DNA of 64,000 nucleotides from Apium graveolens (taxonomy: Eukaryota > Streptophyta > Magnoliopsida > Apiales > Apiaceae), in contig NC_133655.1 in the NCBI RefSeq assembly GCF_009905375.1, positions 42,570,422 through 42,634,421 of the forward strand. The letters are read 5' to 3'. Within the stretch, counting starts at the first letter, position 1. Every line of letters starts with the position of its first letter. Below the pieces are notes generated by a model that was given only the letters and a program-made list of their open reading frames with translations, did not search any database and was not told the origin of the DNA. This document shows, in pieces, positions 33,111 through 45,704 of this stretch. Position numbers and translations under genes: made by a program.

Positions 33111-35965
33111 TGTTTACTACCCTTTGACCCGAGTCCTAAATCTTAGATCATGAATCCCTAATTACGAGCTGCAAGCCTTTCAACAGCCATAACTTTTTGC
33201 TCGTTTTCCCGATTTGAGCTTATAATATATCAAATTGAAGCTTATTCTAGGCTCTAACTTATAATAGCATTCTCCTATTGTCACTTGCAATCCTTGATCC
33301 TTTAATCCGATAAAATCATGGCTTTGTGAACATTTGATTAGACGAAACGTGCCTTTTCCTTGCCTTCAACTAGATGGAATGTCGCCTCTGTGTGCCCCCC
33401 TTTTTTTAGTTCATATGACTAAGTGCATTGTCCTATTGGGATGCTCGATTTAATTAAACCCTCAGGTTTAAAGTGTGTCAAGTATAAATACCTCCTTTTC
33501 TTTAAACTTTTCAAGCCTGTAAGAGCCTCATCCTAATTCTGTTCTTGAGTAGATGCGGCCCTTCGAGATATGGGATTCAGCTTTCCTTTCTGCCCAACTC
33601 CGTGTGCATTAATCTCTCTAAGGAGTAAAGTCCATTGTCAATAAAATCATTATTTTACTTCTTGCATTCTAAGAAACTCTTTTTTAATCCTTAACAATCT
33701 CGGTTTTGGCTTAATCAAATTTAGAGCATGTGTCATGTCATCTTCGTTCTTCTCGGACTCAAAGGCCTCGACCCTTGGGATAGAGTGATTGCAAAGGGAA
33801 TTCCAACCTTATCTTTGTAGCTTAACAAGAATGATGTAACTTCTGAATTTACTTTGTAAGTGGCATGATTCACCAATGATACGGGAAGTAGATTGTCCGT
33901 TGAAGAATTTCTCGAATATTCGATTCTCTCCTTTAGTCCATCAAGGACTATTCACATGGCCATCTCAGCTTGCTTATTCACTTTGGACAAGCATGAAGTG
34001 GGAATCATGGTTATTCTCCTCATAATTGTTTGTTTGTATTTTTTTAATCCTTCTTATTGAGCTGATGTTCATCATCCGCCAGCGGGATTTGTGGAAGTCC
34101 ATATTCGTGTATTACACTTTCTCACGAAAATTGTATCACTTTCTTGGTGGTTATCATAGCTATATGTTTAGCCTCAATCCACCTCATGAAGTAACTTATG
34201 ATTGTTATCAGGAACTAGCTTTGGGCGTTGTCTATTTGCGTGCTCCAAGCATTCACAATATTTTTTTCTCATAATCTTTGTCATCTGCCATCATCTCTGA
34301 CTGATATAACCTAAATAGGATACGTTTTGAATGACAGCCTTTCCCCCCGAGCGTAGCTTACGGTTTTTCTTATGTACTTCCTTCAAGGCCAACTCCGTTT
34401 TTCGGGGTTTCGGGTATTTCAAGTAAGGAATCACGGACTACTTTTTTCATAAAGTCCCTGTAATCAGATTGAAGCTTTAAATCTTTTTCATCATTTTTCA
34501 TGCTCCCATGACATCGTCGGGTCACCGACTAGTTTTCGACTGAGTCACCTAGGCAACAAGTCCTTACACGTATCGGCACTATCAATTTTTTATTAGTTTT
34601 TGGTCTTCAGGACTTAGAAGTAAAAACTTCCCGTGTAACTTTCTATTTCCTAGGAAACGACCTTCATGCTTTCCTCCCTCGGGATCTAGCCCTTATTAAA
34701 TTGAGTCATGGCTTCACAAGTTTCTCATATTTTATTGTTGTCCCATGCTTTATTTTAAATTCCCCACATACTTTGAGAACTTATCAACTTATAGTCTCCG
34801 CAAACTTTTGAAGTTCTTAACCCTCAGGGTTTCAGCTGAGACAATTTTTGTCTTTGCTGTTCGTCATTTGAGAAATCCAATATCAGGAAATTTTTTATCA
34901 TAGATCCATCATGATCTTGCAGTACTACTTATTTTTGTTTTTGACGATCCATTAAAATAGAGAACCGAATATCACTTGAGTATCATCTCTTTCCCTTGTT
35001 GCCATATTTCCTTGCCCGCACGGGGTATCTCTTCCTGCCCCTCGACTTCTTAGTTGTTAATGGGGCAATCAACCATGAAGTCAGTCAAATCTTGAACCTC
35101 GCATCATGGTCATGGCTAATGTGAACTTCACAATAATGGAGTTATTCTCACAAAACTTCACTATCCTAGTAGGTGGGTTGCTGAACCTCCATGTATTTTC
35201 TCACAGGAACAAATCTCAATCATGCAATTGAGTTTTTCCATGAATAGATTCAATACTTCTTTGGGTGTTATGGTCATCTTCTTCTTTAATTCCTCAAAGA
35301 TTTCCTTGCTTATATCAGTTCATGAAGAGTCCTTTACTTTCTTCAATGCCGTGAAGAAGGGCAAACATTTGTCACCGGATTCGGAGGTGAACCTCTCCTA
35401 AATTGCATTATTTAGTTTCTCTATGTTCTTAATGAAAGATGAAGATTCCATAACCAGGAATATTATCAATATTGGCATTGATTCCCCACTTAGAGACGTG
35501 GCCCAAAAATTTCAAATCTTGCCTTGAAGGCACACCTTGTAGGATTTAACATCATCTTGTTGTGCATCAGCACTTCAAATACCTCTCGAAGGTATTTCAT
35601 GTATTATGCCTTGTATAGGCTCTTAATTTTATTATACCATAGACTCTCATGGTCTTTCAATAGAGATGCTCAAAAAATTTTACTTTCTAACCTTTGGTAG
35701 GTGGCATCTGATTTTAAAAAATAAAAGCAACACAAAGATATATAAGATATTATAAAGTTAGTAAGGAGTGGTACCTTAGGAATGTCATCCTTATAATTAG
35801 CTTACTGTTTTGTGGTTTCTCTCCTACCAAGGACAAAAATTCCTCTTCGGTTTTCTCACTGTACTTCGGTTACCATCATTATCGAGTTTTTATATAACCA
35901 AATTAAGATCAAATTCAGGATTATCATCTTATTTGGTTTTTCAGGTGACAAATTGATAAGAATCA
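33111..35965 (-). mobile_element. F: decayed Tat-like Gypsy relic, left part
   Basis: Mostly stop-riddled sequence. The recognisable part is Gypsy RT near 35270-35640 on the minus strand. The rest (33111-35269) shows no certain domain. An 82-codon + strand frame at 34026-34274 is not credible. The relic is interrupted by element C at 35965 and resumes at 49911. Confidence 0.55.
35270..35640 (-). pseudogene. F reverse transcriptase fragment (Tat-like)
   Basis: On the minus strand, LNPTRCAFKARFEI (RT palm/thumb region) is followed, after frameshifts, by RFTSESGDKCLPFFTALKKVKDSS and, past a TGA, TDISKEIFEELKKKM. This is the RT thumb and connection of Tat-type Gypsy elements. Several stops and shifts make it inactive. 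Lineage is from memory of the family. Confidence 0.7.
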
Positions 35966-37693
35966 TGTAACACCCCCAGATCCGGGGTCGGGGATCCGGG
36001 TCGTCACGGTCTTTCTTTCCACAATATCACTTCACTTAATTAATAATAATAACCTTATGCTGTGACCCCACACTAACACACACACCACAACCCGTTATAG
36101 TCTCAGAGATGAAAATAAGTACAAGTCTTTGAATCCACAATTTAAAAGTTATTACAACCCAAAACGATTACTTGATAAATTTAAAGTTAATTGCCATTAT
36201 CTGCCACAAGTTATAATTATACATAATTGATTCTCAAAAGTAGATGGTCTGATCTACAATAGATCTACCTCTGCAGCTATAGCAGCTGCAACATCATCGG
36301 GAAGACGTGGGACGCTTCCCACGCGCTTGCGCTGGGTCTGCTGGAGTCTGGCCATCTTTCCTAACTGTTGTTGTGTGATGAAGAAATAAAGCAAGAGTGA
36401 GCCTTACAACTCGCAAGATAATATATAGTGATAACAATAATACAAGTATCTAAATGGATACTTACTAGAATTCTTTATCATGAGTAAGGTAATTACTTAC
36501 TGGATATAAGTTTTAAAAGAAGATGAAGTTACCAATTACTTCACTATACTTATACCATTTTATTAGAAATCTACTTGAACTACTACTGTTCGAAGTATAA
36601 TAAGATTCACGAGGTCATCCCATAGATGAGACCACAAATAAAACTTGAAAATATTTGATCTTTGAAATATTTTGAAAAGAAATGAAGTTACGAGATACTT
36701 CATTCAATGGATACACCAATAAAAATGTTTGACCCTGTCAATGCTTCGGCAACCACCCATTAGTAGCCTTTCGATCGAAATGCTACGGGTAGTGTTGCAG
36801 AATTATCCAAATGGATGATGAACTCATTACAGGAGTTTGCCGCGCCAGGAAGACCACTTACGATGATCAGTCGTAGTAGTACAACCCCACCATTTTCTAC
36901 ATGTAGAGGAGAACCTGTCGGATTTACTTGTCAACCGAACACTGAACTCCTAAGTAATGGACCGCCTTAGCGGAACTTCCAGGCCATTTGGGCCAATATA
37001 ATAAGGCTGGGCCGGCGCCACTCGACCACTTACGCCACTCCTAGTTCAGATGAAATCCATGACTCTGAAACGTAAAGCTCGTTCCCCCTTTCCCCAAGTA
37101 GAACTTGTTGATACGGCTCCACCAAGAAGTCGTATCTAGTTGGAAAGGAAAACTCACCGATATTTCCCAGGCGATGCCTGTTAATGGATTAACTTGTTCC
37201 AAGAATTTTACTTCCCGAATATTGGGTAAGTAATCAAAAACTCTTTTATCAAGACAGCAACCTTGTTGCGAATATAAAACACACCACCGAGCCGGATCCC
37301 CCAGGTTTTGAGCGAGTATTTGAATCCCCTTTTTAAAAGGAAGATCTTAAATATAAAAATAGTTTTGGGATCCGCTCTAACTTTTGAAAATCATTTTAAA
37401 GACTTGAAAACCCTTTAAAGAGTGTTTGGAATGATGCTGATTTAATGAAGTAAATCATTCTCAATATAAAAGAAATAACTGAATATTATTATTTAATTAA
37501 TATTCCCATAAAGAATAATCTTTATCAAAATAATTGAAGTAGAAGTATTAAAACTTATACTTGAAATGAGTATTAAATAACCAAAGATATACTTATATGA
37601 AAGTACTATCTTTAATTGAATAATCGAAAATAAGTTTGATTATTGACACCTTATTCTTTAATAAAATAAAGAGTATATCTCAGCAAATAATCG

Positions 37694-38015
37694 GAGTCAT
37701 AGATCCTCAAATGAATATTCAAATAATATTCATTAAATAATATAAACTGAGTCATAAGCCCTCAAATGAATATTCAAATAATATTCAATAAATAATATAA
37801 AAGAGTCATAAGCCCTCGAATGAATATTCAAATAATATTCAGATAAATAAATAAAAGGAGTCATAAGTCCCCGAATGAATATTCAAAATAATATTCATTA
37901 ATAAAATAAAAGGAGTCATAAGTCCTCGAATGAATATTCAAAATAATATTCATTTAATATAAAGGAGTCATACGCCTTCGAATAATATTCGAAATAATAT
38001 TCAATAATAAAATAA
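37694..38015. repeat. 55-bp tandem repeat in C LTR, six units
   Basis: Units start with GAGTCATA at 37694, 37749, 37803, 37858, 37913 and 37965. Five of the six carry the inverted pair TGAATATT / AATATTCA around a 5-6 base loop. The same array is in the other LTR at 47433-47755. Confidence 0.9.
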
Positions 38016-38071
38016 AGTTAAAGTTATCGAATAAACCTTATTCGATTAATAGTTTTGAAAACTATGACCAT

Positions 38072-38085
38072 ATATATATATATAA

Positions 38086-38120
<35 letters not shown>
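38072..38120. repeat. AT dinucleotide microsatellite
   Basis: A run of TA repeats interrupted by one AAG. It is longer than its counterpart in the right LTR (about 47808-47850) and explains most of the 8-bp length difference between the LTRs. Confidence 0.9.
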
Positions 38121-38121
<1 letters not shown>

Positions 38122-40180
38122 ATATATACAAAATCTACTCGGGATCCTCGACTCCCGGTTTTAGAAAATATTTTCACCTTTGGGTCCCTATACTAAGGGT
38201 ATATGCAAATTACCGATATCCTCTAGCATAGGTATTATCAACTGAATCAACAGATATATATGGAAAGAATGCGAAACAGGCATGCATATATATATACCAT
38301 AGCAGCATGCTTCAATATATTGCATCATTTGCTAATTAACCAACATGCATCTATCGCAAGATAATGAAAATACATATATTCATCACAACAACAGTTATAA
38401 CGGGTAGAAAACTTGCCTGAGCGACTTGGGGTGATAAAAGGCTCGGGACGAGTCTGGTAACCTATAAACAATAAGTAAGTTGGAATTAAACCAAAGTCAC
38501 TTGTAAATCTATACTTTAACTAACTTAGACTCTAACGCTTGTTTTGCGCTTATTGATTCTCTTAAGTCACTCGAGTACCCTCGGCTCCATCATTTTTAAT
38601 AAATTAACCATTACGAGTTTTAAAGCGATTCCTTCGCGAGTGTCTTACCAACTGCCTAACACTCTTACCATAATTGTTTCATATATTAATTAACCTTTTT
38701 TGGTCTTTAACCTATGTTTCAAAGTAAGGCGAGGGGAAATGATTCGTTCGCGAAACGCCGTTACTTGAAACGGTCGTTTCTCCTAAACCGTACATCGGAA
38801 TCAAACGAACTACATATCAAAACGAAGCTCGTAACATGAACTATCTAAACATGGCAATGGTCATAATCTAGCAGGGAGTTCTCGGGTCCAAATGTTATGA
38901 ACAAAAGCAGTCTAAAGTAAATCGGACATTACGACGGCTATGTTTACGCGATTACCAATGTTTAAACTACTCCAATTAATCACCAACCAACTCATAACCA
39001 TCAATACAACAAAACTTCACCGAAACCATACCACATCAGTCCATAATCTCCAAGGTTTTCAACTCAAACAACCACAATCAAGACCTATGAACTATAATCA
39101 AGCTTCAATTACCAAAACACTTCCAAATCAAACCAAACTACTAATAATCACAATCCATGCTTCTCATTTCACAAAACCAACCATTAAACTTACTAACAAA
39201 TAAAGTAAAGGCTAGGGTTTGAAGTTTATACCTTCCTTGGGAGGTGTTAAGTTGCTAGGAAGCCTTAGGGAGCCTCCTACAAGCTTGATCTTTCCAAAGA
39301 AATCAAGAACACAAAGTTAGGCTTTGAAGTTTCTAAAAGTCCGATTTAAAGAACTGTAAAAATGAGGATCTTACCATGATTATTTGGACGAGACTTGTGA
39401 ACAAGAGTTGTAGGTCATCTCAATACCTTTCCAATGAGCTATAGAACACAATATTTGAGTGAGAAATGAAGGAGATACAGCAGTTTTAGTGTGCTGGTTC
39501 TGTTTTGGCCGAGAGCATGAAGAACAATGCCTTGGTTTCTTTTTGATTTTGATGAAAAATGATTTGCTTGGCTTGGTTGGTTTGATTTTTGTGTTTATTT
39601 TAGTAAATTACCTAGTTGCCCTTGATTTTTTGTGGTTAAAAAGCCACCACATCTCCTTCCTTCCCATGTCATGCTTGTGTCATCCTCATGATGTCATCCT
39701 CCCCTCCTTGTCCTCTTCTCATTGGTTGGGTGACATCGTCCTCTCTAATCCCTTTGATTAACTTCCTAATTGTTTGCCTAATGACCGCTGATCTGTTATA
39801 CTGTTCGCTTAACTTTTGTTTTCGTTTATCGTTTGAGGGATCATACCCGGGATCTTATTACTTAGGTTCCCTTAACCTTTCTCAATACACTATATTCCTT
39901 TTTATGATCCTCTATTATAATTCTTTAATTTAAATCCTTTTATCCTGTTACCTTATACTCAATTCTTTCCGTATCTATTGGATTTCCGGGAAAAATCAAA
40001 GTGTTCGGATTTGGATTCTGACGATCTTTACATACACTTATATCCCATATAAAGTACTAATAAAATCTCAGAATATCCATATCAGAACCCCTATATAGTG
40101 TGGCATGAAAAGTTTTCTCATTCAGCAAAAACACTATTCATAAGGGTTTCAAAATTTCCCAAAAATTGGGGTTATTACAG

Positions 40181-40196
40181 TCTCCCCTCCTTAAAA
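40181..40196 (-). other. Element C polypurine tract
   Basis: On the minus strand TTTTAAGGAGGGGAGA lies one base from the 3' LTR, suitable as plus-strand primer. Confidence 0.75.
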
Positions 40197-42440
40197 GGAA
40201 TTCGTCCCGGAATCAGATAGAAAATGAATTGGGATACTTTCTTAGCATTACACTTTCTAACTCCCAAATAAATTTTCCCACATTGTGGAAGAGTTCTTCC
40301 ATCAAACTCTGAATAGTTTGATAACCCTTCTCCTAAGCATTTGTTCCCTTTTCACTCTACAACCCTTCCTGGTTGCTCCATATAGGTTACGTCGGGTTGC
40401 ATATCTATGCGCTCATATGCCCCTATTTATCTGGCATCTGAATTACACTTCCTTAACACTGATACGTGAGACACATTACGACCTGCTACATGTTCGGGGT
40501 TAGGGCTAGCTCCTATGCTATCCTCCCAATACGTCTTAATATATCCAAGAGTCCAACAATTCGTGGACTTAGCTTTCATTTCTTTCCGAACCTCATCCTT
40601 CCTTTCCAAGGAAATACCTATAACAACACTAGGTCCCCTATTTCATACTCTTTTTCCTTTCCTGTCAAATCAACATACTTATCATGTCCATCTTGGGCTA
40701 CTACCAGCCGTCCTCTGATTAGATCTATCATATCCTTGGTCCTTTGGACTACTGCGGGTCCGAGCATCTTGCGCTCTACAACTTCATCCTAACATAAGGG
40801 AGATCGACATTGTCTTCCCTCAAGGATCTCATAAGGCGATACCTCAATACTGACATATGATCTATTGTCGTAAGAAAACTCAACCCGTGTTAAGTGATCA
40901 TTCCAATTTCTTTCAAGTCTATTGCACAGACTCTCATTATTGCTTTTAGCATTAGAGCTTTTGCTTCTCACTACCCATCCTTTTCCCAGTTCGTAGTCGC
41001 TACTATCTTCCGTTCCTAATATTATACTAGTTATACTTTTGCTCGTTAGCGTTCTATAACCTTTTAATAACCACGTCAACCTTAGTATCACGAATTTGTT
41101 TCCATTCCGAATACTACCACAACTTTATTACTCCTTTTTCAGCTGTTTCTATTTCCCAAAGTTTGATCAATCATATAGAAGTAAAGGAATTTGTTGAGAG
41201 ATCACTATGATCATGAACACTTGTTATCTCGCATAGTTAGTACAGAAGGTGGCCAGCCTTTAGTACTTGACAAGCAATTAAACAATAGTTGGTATCCTAC
41301 TAGGCTTCTATCACACAGATAGACAGTCATTCGGCAATACCTCCCCTTCTGGAAGGGTTATTCTTCTCAACTTACATGAAATGAAAAGAAGAGAAAAGAA
41401 CGAACTGAAGAGAATTGTATATATAAAAAAAAATATACTGCCACAAAATATCTGGCTTGGAACCTACCTCTGAACTATAGAGGTTTGTCATAGGAGAACA
41501 AAACATATATGTATTTATATCAACATCAAGTATTATAACATCCTATTTCACATGCCTAAATATTTTTGCTATTCCGTCCATCATTCTATGGACCCATGCT
41601 CTTCCTCGAGCTTATACACAATCACCTTTGAAACTCCCTCGACATCGAAAATCGAATCTGGGATCTCATTCTATACATCATCGTTACTAGAATTCTATGC
41701 TTGCACCGCAACCTTCCTCGTATAATAATACGACTCTCTATTGATAAGAAAGAATAATAATTCACTAGGTAGATACTCTACTTAATTAGTCTATCAATGA
41801 TAACTTATACACTACCATGACCCGATTAGTGGTACTCAATCTCAACACCCATTCCAATACAACTCTCACGGTTGTAATCAGCTCATTACTCGCAGAATCA
41901 TTGCTGCCTTACTATGGTCCACCATTGACCTACTGTAGTCATTCATTTTCCATGAAGTCTTAATAGCTAACCATACGGAGTCCATACATCTCGTATCTAA
42001 TTCTCTTAAGGAGTTAACATAACCACCAATCACAATTCATGAAGAACACTCCAAACTCTGACGTACTTTCATGACATGAAGTAGATAAAATTGCAGAAGA
42101 GTTTCAATCAAAGGAACGATAGCAGGTTAATACCATTCTTAATCATATGCCTTAAATAGAAGACTTAACTCAAAGGTTCGTCTAGTCCTTTTTGAAACAT
42201 GGTCCTGGCTTATCTCAAGATAGGACCTCCTAAGATAGATAGCCCGCTCATGGCGATTACACGAATTAAACCTTTACCAACTACTATTACGGTTGGGTAT
42301 TGCACAGTCATCAGAAGGAATGTCAATCTTCCAAACCATAATACAACCTTCACAGTTTTAACCATCCTCACTGTATTATTTTGGCACAAGCGCCTATAAT
42401 TATCCTCTTACCTTTAAAGTGTCGGCCACCTCTTTGGCCT
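40197..42440 (-). pseudogene. Element C integrase and C-terminal tail, decayed
   Basis: The only open stretch is 40789-41091 (minus), which ends NWNDHLTRVEFSYDNRS and ILEGRQCRSPLC, the integrase region just after the catalytic Glu in Gypsy elements. Past a stop, EIGDLVLL and FPWKGRMRFGKK continue the integrase C-terminal domain, and WELESVMLRKYPNSF close to 40290 is the short chromodomain-like tail of chromoviruses. Upstream (41100-42440) the catalytic core is too decayed to follow. Stops occur every few tens of codons. Confidence 0.7.
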
Positions 42441-43285
42441 TTCCTGATAGTAAAATTTCCTTACAGTCAATTTCATTTTAACCACTTTCACAAATTTTCT
42501 ACCCTATTTCCGATCACTGCTTGAGTGAAGATGTTTTCCTTAAAATCTGATAAGTAAAAAAAAAATCACCATTTTTCCATAAGTTATTGCCTCAGTCTTT
42601 AGAGGTTAATCACTGTCATGACTGACTCTCAATCATAATTAGAACATCTTTTATCTTAAGTCCTAATTGCCCTGAATAATTTCGACCATTACTGGTTCGA
42701 TCCATACTTTCTCGTGGTTTAACACGTGCCCCACTTGGCAACACTATAATTACGTCATATTTCCTTTATCCACATTTCTATTCTTGAGAATTTTGAATAT
42801 TACCTTTCTCCTTGTAAAACCTCTAAGGTTATCCTTGAATCGTTCCTCCTGTATTCCCTAGATACAGGGCATATCAAAATACCATATACTAATACTAAAA
42901 TCATTGTCTATATACTTTTGAAAAAAAAAATTCTCCACTGATTCTTTAAAGGTTGTTATTACCTTAATCCTTTCCAATTCATACTGTCAAATTTCATACT
43001 ATCCCTATTAAGGGTGAAATGCCAACCTTTATGCATTCCCCTAGGATTCATTTTAACTTACCGATGTTCTATCCTTAATTCCACCTTTGAAAAGGTACAT
43101 GCATCCATCCATGGATAAACCAAGTCATATATCCTTGATAGATTATCTTCTTCATCATTCCCACCTCGATAGTCTATACCTAACTTCATAATAGCATCCT
43201 TATTCAAATTGAGGTCAATCCATATGGCCTCCAAAAGATAACAATGGTCATCCGCTTTTCTTTCCTGATTTGGTAATGATAACAT
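42441..43285 (-). pseudogene. Element C reverse transcriptase / RNase H, decayed
   Basis: The open frame 43058-43285 contains DNLSRIYDLV and TFSKVEL, the RT fingers/palm. After stops, VLQGER and YSKFSRIEMWIKEI (about 42770) mark the palm/thumb, and SGKAKEVADTLK (about 42450) marks the end of RNase H. The distance between the last two is only about 300 bp, shorter than in intact elements, so the thumb/RNase H core seems missing here. A copy of just that part lies ahead of gag at 44420-45290. Confidence 0.65.
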
Positions 43286-44400
43286 GGATGTTCTGGAAGA
43301 TATTGGTCATGTTCAACATGAACTTCTTCTTAATAATTCCTTATTTACTTTTGTTGTTTATCTCAACAGTCACCTCAATGTTGGGATATCTTTCATACCT
43401 GGCGTCTCCCTTTCTGGGTATCATGCCACCGGTCTTACACTTCACATTCTGGAAGGTCACTTCCTTCATCCAATTTTTCCTAATTTCTTACTTCCTTGTC
43501 TCCTCAGTCTATCCGCGTCTCATTATTTATCCTTCGAACTATTTCAAGGTTTCCTCGAATCCTCCCAACTTAAAGGGGATAAAATGTACATAACTCGTAT
43601 GCCTTCAACCATCAACTTTAACTCATGGTGAATCACCCTCATCCTGACGATTACATACTTTTCTATGTCTATTGCTACGAGTCTTTAGGTTTCCTCATAC
43701 CCAACTCCCTTATCATACCTCAAACTCTATTGCCTTTATATTCCTTTCCACTTCAGTTTCTTTTTATTTTCCTTTCTCTTATCATTATTTCATGAACCAA
43801 CACAACATAAGTATTGATTCCAAACATCCCGTCATTCTGAATTCGTGTCCTCAGAACGAATCTTGATAACTTTTACAACTTAGATTCATAATTCATCATA
43901 CTCATCCACTTTTGTTCTAGCTCCAAAGCTTTTACACTATCTCCTTATCTTTGGGAATTACTTTCCCGAAAACAATTGACTGAACTTAAATCAGTTTATT
44001 CTAACCTCTGGCTCCGTGCCTTTCTTGGTCTTTCACCAGCGGGTGGTCTCTCTCTTAGGAGGGTAAGTGACAAAAACAGTCTTTTGTGGTTCGTCAATCA
44101 TTCAAAATCTCAAATGATTCCTCTATTTCCTTTAGCCAGGCTCTTGCCTCGACTAGGTCAACCTGTTCCTTGGAACTCTGAGAGCTTAGAGACTTAAAGG
44201 TCCTGAAAGAATTTCCTATCGCATTGTTTCCTCAAGGTGGTGGTTGGGGATAATAGTCTAAGTTCTGTCTAGACAGGTCCATGAATTGCCGTATAGGAGT
44301 ACCGTCTCGGGTCTCCTTTCCTTACTCGACTTTCTGTTTCCTTAGTATGAAATGTTTCATCCTACTCCCCATAATTGGGGTCATCTTTTAATTTAAAATC
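43286..44400 (-). pseudogene. Element C gag (and protease remnant), decayed
   Basis: Minus-strand reading gives LVEARAWLKEIEESFEIL at about 44101-44160, the retrotransposon-gag domain of Gypsy elements, then after stops QKWMSMMNYES and KLSRFV (about 43850) in the same order as family members. Protease is not clearly recognisable between gag and RT. Plus-strand ORFs in this stretch (43270-43593, 43284-43631, 43976-44197) are shadows of the decayed minus-strand genes. Confidence 0.65.
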
Positions 44401-44419
44401 CTCATTTTCCACTCCATTA

Positions 44420-45290
44420 TGTCATGGGTTCCTTCTATCTTGATGGCGACCTCCCTGACTATCACGTTCAGGGTTTGCTCTAAATCTTATTCCTCAAACT
44501 ATGGCTCTCATCTAAGTTCTCATCCTTACGCTCTTGAACTTTTGGAACCCAAATTCTATAGGAATACCTCATTATTCCCTTATCATCTTTCTCTGGCACC
44601 GTATGCTCTTTTCCAATAATTCGGTCTCTATTGCAATCTCAAACAGCTTTTCGGTACCGGCTCCGGTTACCTTCACTACTATTTCCAAAATCTCTTATAA
44701 ACTCTCCCAAAGACATTATCATCTTGAGTCTCTCCTTTTTACTAAGGGCATTAGCCACCACATTGGCTTTCCCCGAATGATAAAGAATCTCCCAATCATT
44801 ATTCTTGATTAGCTCTAACTGCCTCCTCTGGCATATGTTGAGCTCTTTCTACGTGAAAACGTACTAGAGCACTTATAGCTTAGATAATTCTCGCACTTCT
44901 CCCCATACAAGTAGTGCGTCCAATCTTTAGGGTAAAACTATTGCCACGAGCCTAAGCTCATGGGCGGGGATATCGAATTTCATATTACCTTAATTGTCTT
45001 GACATGTACGCGATTACCTTACCGTGCTGCATAAGCACGCACCCTAAGCCCTTGTGCGAAGCGTCACTACACTTCACAAAATCTCCTTTTCCATCCGGCA
45101 ATGCCAGCATAGGGGCCATCACCAACCTCTGCTTCAGTTCTTGAAAGCTGTTCTCGCATTTCTCTGTCCATTCGAACTTCTCAGTCTTACGAGTAAGCCG
45201 TGTTAAAGGGGTTACTATCTTTACAAACTTGAACGAACCTCCGGTAGTGACCGGCCAATCCTACCTCTGGTAGTCGACCTTACCATGGTC
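44420..45290 (-). pseudogene. Displaced pol block: RT thumb, RNase H, integrase start
   Basis: On the minus strand, only about 400 bp from the PBS: VGLAGHYRRFVQVCK (RT thumb), FEWTEKCENSFQELK, then SDASHKGLGCVLMQHGKVIAY (the start of RNase H with its first Asp), later SGKANVVANALSKK (RNase H end) and WVPKVQERKDENLDESHS (integrase N-terminus). The first 65 codons are open; the rest has stops and shifts. It precedes gag in transcript order, which is not the normal Gypsy arrangement. Confidence 0.7.
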
Positions 45291-45688
45291 ATCAATTCAT
45301 CAGTGGTCCTTTATCCAATCTTGTCAGGATCCTCCATGGGATCCTCCTCAACAACTATCCCTTCTAGGACAACATCCTCAACCGCTACATCCTCAATATC
45401 AACATCATCCGGTCCTGCATTAGGACACTCTATCGGATCCATAATCCGATCTCCAATTAGTAATAAAACATCATCGCGCTGTTGCTCCTCAACCTCAGGG
45501 TTCGGAGTCCCGCTACCATATACGATAACGAACTACGCTCCTATCACGATATTTATAAGGGTTACCATAAGAGTTTTAACTGTCAGTACTACGTTAGGTA
45601 GCCCGACTATGAACTTGGCAAGAGTTCTTATTATCTTTGTGAACTTATTATCTTAACGTCACATCATCTCTGAGGTTTATAACGCTTA
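45291..45688 (-). other. Element C leader
   Basis: About 400 bp between PBS and the displaced pol block. On the minus strand it reads as an acidic, Asp/Glu/Val/Pro-rich open stretch (VDIEDVAVEDVV), perhaps the remains of a gag N-terminus or leader peptide. The + strand ORF 45285-45656 (Ser/Thr-rich) is its complement. Confidence 0.4.
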
Positions 45689-45700
45689 GCTCTGATACCA
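45689..45700 (-). other. Element C primer binding site
   Basis: On the minus strand TGGTATCAGAGC lies four bases after the 5' LTR and matches initiator tRNA-Met perfectly. Confidence 0.92.
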
Positions 45701-45704
45701 CTTC

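Larger units (their letters stand above)
35966..40179 (-). repeat. Element C 3' LTR (left)
   Basis: On the + strand it begins TGTAACACCCCCAGATCC and ends GGGGTTATTACA. It contains six tandem 55-bp units (37694-38015) and an AT microsatellite (38072-38120). Plus-strand ORFs here (38940-39203, 39459-39761, 39688-39933) recur in the other LTR and are not credited as genes. Confidence 0.95.

Noticed and set aside
38940..39203. 87-, 100- and 81-codon ORFs present twice (38940/48671, 39459/49190, 39688/49419)
   Set aside because: They lie in the two LTRs of element C, so repetition is automatic; composition is low-complexity and no domain is visible.
43270..45656. Cluster of + strand ORFs (43270, 43284, 43672, 43976, 44419, 44534, 45285)
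   Set aside because: They are reverse-strand shadows of the decayed gag, RT and RNase H of element C, whose motifs read on the minus strand.
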